From Gaeumannomyces sp. JS-464 (taxonomy: Eukaryota; Ascomycota; Sordariomycetes; Magnaporthales; Magnaporthaceae): 64,000 nucleotides of DNA. This document shows, one piece after another, positions 61,372 to 64,000 of the stretch. The notes under the pieces are model-generated. The model was not told the DNA's origin. It did no database searches and saw nothing but the letters and a program-made list of their open reading frames with translations. The stretch spans positions 310,001-374,000 of the forward strand of contig NGZR01000005.1 of the NCBI GenBank assembly GCA_002197995.1, read 5' to 3'. Position numbers and translations under genes: made by a program. Every line of letters begins with the position of its first letter. Within the stretch, counting starts at the first letter, position 1.

Positions 61372-63094
61372 ATGACATCATCCTCAAGTGCGTCTCGAGT
61401 CGCAGATCCGTCTGCCTCTGCGTCAGCGCCTGCGTCGGCGGAATTCTCGCGCCCGTCCACGAAGCCCTTCGACGTGGGCGTCGTGGGCGGGGGAATAGCG
61501 GGCGTGGCGCTGGCGTTGCAGCTCCTGCGGCACGGCGTCCCCGTCACCGTGTACGAGCAGGGTGCCGGATTCGCCGAGGTCGGCGCCGGCCTGTCGCTCG
61601 GCCCAAACGCCGCGCGCGCCCTCGAGCTGATCTCGCCCCGCCTCCTGGCCGCGGCCAATAGGCGGGCCAGCCGCCCCGCGAGGGGCCGGGACGACGACGT
61701 CTGGTTCGACTTCAGGCTCGGCTGCCCGGCGTCGTCGAGGCCCGCCAAGCCGGCCGAGAGGGGCGATGGACCTGCCGGCGGTGGCGGTGTCGACGGGGGT
61801 GCAGCAGGAGCGGGCGGTGAAGCAGAGGAGAGTGGTTCAGAGCGGGGAGGCGCAGCAGCAGCAGCACCACCACCACCGCAACCACACCGACCAGACCCGC
61901 CGCCGCTGGTCCATCGCCTGCGCTGCAAGGGCGGCCAGGTCAGTCTGCTGCGTGCGCACCTGCTCGACGAGCTGGCCGCCCTGCTCCCCGCCGGCGTGGC
62001 GCGCATGAGCCACCGCGTCGTCGACTGCCAGCCCCGGCAGGGGAAGGGCGTGATGCTGAGGTTCGCACACGGCGCCGAGGCGCGCCACGACGCCGTGGTG
62101 GCCTGCGACGGCGTCAGGTCGCTGGTGCGGCAGCGCGTGCTCGGCGCCGGCGACCCGGCCGCGTCGCCCGTCTTCTCGGGCAAGTACGCGTACCGCGGGC
62201 TCGTGCCGCTCGACGCGCTCCGCGACGCGCTGGAGCGGGACCTGGATACGGGCCCGCAGATGTTTCTCGGGCGTGGTGGGCACGTTATCGCGTACCCGCT
62301 GTGGGAGGCCAACTTGATGAATGGTGATTTTTCCTGTCCCTGTTTTCCGCCGGCCCTCTCTACCCCGCTCCTGTTCTTGTTCTGCGCAAGAAAGTCGATC
62401 CATCACTACACCGTGTTCTGCCCATCGCGGCCCCAGCGCTAACACACGCCCAACTTAACCCGCAGTCGTCGCATTCAGCAGCGCGCCCGAGTGGCGCGAC
62501 CAGCGCTGGGTGGTCCCGCGCACGCGCGAGGACGTGCTCGCCGACTTTGCGGGCTTCGACGAGCGCGTGCGCCGCATCGTCTCGCTCATCGGCCCGCCCA
62601 GCGCCTGGGCCCTCTTCGACCACGCCGTGCCGGCCGCCTCCTTCCGCGCCGGCTGCGTCTGCCTCGCGGGCGACGCCGCCCACGCCTCGACCCCGCACAA
62701 GGGCGCCGGCGCGGGGGTCGCCCTCGAGGACGCCTGCGTGCTCGGCGCCCTGCTCGGCTCGCCCGCCGTCGAGCGCGCCGACGACGTCGAGGCCGCGTTT
62801 GGCGTCTTCGACACGCACCGCCGCGCCCGCGGCCTGCGCCTCGTCGAGGACAGCCGCGAGCAGGGCCGCCTGTACGACCTGGAGCTGGAGGGCGTCGGCG
62901 CCGACCCCGCGAAAATCGCCGAGAGCCTGGAGCGGAGGATGCGGTGGCTGTGGGACCACGACCTGGACCGGGAGCTCGAGGAGGCACGTGAGATGCTGCG
63001 GGTTGTGCTCCAGGGCAAGCGGGATAGACTCCGGTCTGGGAACCAGGCCCAGGGGGACCACGACGTCCGCGTCAAGCCAAACGGTCGGCTGTAA
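61372..63094 (+). CDS. FAD-dependent monooxygenase, salicylate hydroxylase-like
   Basis: This is a group A flavin hydroxylase, which uses NAD(P)H and oxygen to hydroxylate aromatic rings. Two exons (61372-62323 and 62466-63094) join over a GTGATT...CAG intron in phase 1, giving 526 residues. The start MTSSSSASRV leads to the FAD dinucleotide motif VGVVGGGIAGVALALQL, then GAGLSLGPNAARALELI, VACDGVRSLVR (DG motif) and CLAGDAAHASTPHKGAGAG (GD motif) with ALEDACVLGALL. All three flavin motifs are intact. An insert rich in Gly, Ala and Pro (about 61740-61915) replaces the usual short linker before KGGQVSLLRAHLLDELAAL. It may hide paired frameshifts or be a true expansion. No signal peptide is present. 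Confidence 0.9.
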
Positions 63095-63369
63095 TTCGGA
63101 GACGATTGATGCTCCCTGGTGGATATTGACAGTATAATATACATTTTGGACATGAAAGGAATTGTCACTTGGCGGCTCTGTCTTGCTCAATCCTTTGTGT
63201 CCTCTCACTTCTTGGCCTCCATGGCTGTTGCCATCGGCTTGGCAGGTCCACGAATATTATCACCTCTTCCGTAAATGCCGTGATACAAGGCAGTGTTTTT
63301 TTTTTTTTTTTTTTTTTCCCCCTCCTATCGACGATACCCAGCCGCTCCGCGCCGCCGTGCCGGGCGCGC
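63095..63369. other. Intergenic downstream of the monooxygenase
   Basis: Contains T22 at 63296-63317. No gene is seen. Confidence 0.5.
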
Positions 63370-64000
63370 TTCGTTGGACTGACTACCTGCGCCCGTCTGG
63401 GCGTCCAGGCCGCCGGCGAGGCCACCAGTCTCTGCGTCCCACATGCGCACTCGACAACCCTCTTGTCGATGCCCCGGCTCCAGCAGACAGACGCCCGGGC
63501 TGTAGACATCGTGTTACGCGACGCAGCCCTCCTGGGCGGCGAGACCCCTGCGTGGAGGGATGGCGAGACAGATCGCGCTGCCAGCCGTCGTCGCCATTGG
63601 GCGTGGTGGACGAGGTCGCGTCACGAAACGGATAAAACCCGGACAATGAGGGCGATGCTCGGCGGCGACAGCATTGTGATCTCGGGCCGAATGCTCTTGT
63701 GCACAACCCAGCCTCTGTGCCGATCTGTCAAGCTCCAGGCCGATAGCGACGTCAGCGACGCGCAGCATGGGGAGCCAGGTGGGATCGGGGGTGCGCTGCC
63801 ATCGCTTCAAACGGACGACCACCTCGTCAAGCGAGTCGCGGAGCAGAGGTATGCTGCCCGAAGGGCTGCAAGCGCAGACGTATCTTGTCCCGACACGAAG
63901 ACTCCAAGTCGATGGGATTCCTGTAGATACAACACGCCATCCGCCCCTGCATCATCTGTCCGAATCTCAGGCGGCTAAGAGGTATGAAGCATATGGTGTC
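63370..64000 (-). pseudogene. Partial, frame-broken protein-kinase-like gene at the window edge
   Basis: On the minus strand, fragments in order resemble the C-lobe of fungal kinase-like proteins tied to prion/HeLo domains. YRNPIDLESSC lies near 63915. GWVVHKSIRPE (about 63681-63715) corresponds to a catalytic loop of the HKS.RPEN type. GFYPFRDATSSTTPNGD with GWQRDLSRHPST lies at 63640-63545, and HDVYSPGVCLLE near 63515-63475. They sit in different frames, so several indels or decay separate them. The gene continues beyond 64000. The variant loop suggests weak or absent kinase activity. Confidence 0.5.

Overview
This window comes from a filamentous ascomycete, most likely a Sordariomycete. 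Genes are intron-poor, with short introns of about 60-140 bases (mostly GT...AG). Intergenic DNA is GC-rich and carries long poly(T), poly(A) and poly(C) runs. One transposon copy shows the C-to-T and G-to-A saturation left by repeat-induced point mutation (RIP). I cannot name the species from sequence alone.

Layout. 1.5-10.2 kb: CLP1 (mRNA 3'-end processing), an inositol polyphosphate multikinase, and Arb1 of the Argonaute chaperone complex. 10.3-17.75 kb: an LTR retrotransposon of the Ty1/copia type with two 235-236 bp LTRs and a perfect GGTTA target duplication, its interior destroyed by RIP. 18-26.4 kb: PRP22 splicing helicase, a PMP3-type membrane proteolipid and mitochondrial ATP25. 27.4-40.2 kb: a secreted subtilase, a membrane acyltransferase, mitochondrial dihydroorotate dehydrogenase and an Mpv17/Sym1-like protein with an in-frame stop. 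41.4-45.3 kb: a gene graveyard with the 5' remnant of a kelch-type gene, a tRNA-Gly(GCC) and a decayed copy of an expanded fungal family. 45.4-63.1 kb: a secreted carboxylesterase, a small unidentified gene, then a run of catabolic enzymes: a nitroalkane-oxidase-like flavoprotein, an alpha/beta hydrolase, an intradiol ring-cleavage dioxygenase, a class III CoA-transferase and a salicylate-hydroxylase-like FAD monooxygenase. The right edge holds part of a broken protein-kinase-like gene.

Two themes run through the window. First, many clearly conserved genes (PRP22, ATP25, CLP1, the acyltransferase, DHODH and others) are split by single-base indels, mostly one missing base in a short run. This points to consensus error more than to gene death, so those genes are annotated across the breaks. 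Second, the 49-63 kb block has the composition of a possible aromatic or nitro-compound degradation cluster: hydroxylation, ring cleavage, CoA activation and hydrolysis. That grouping is inference from co-location.
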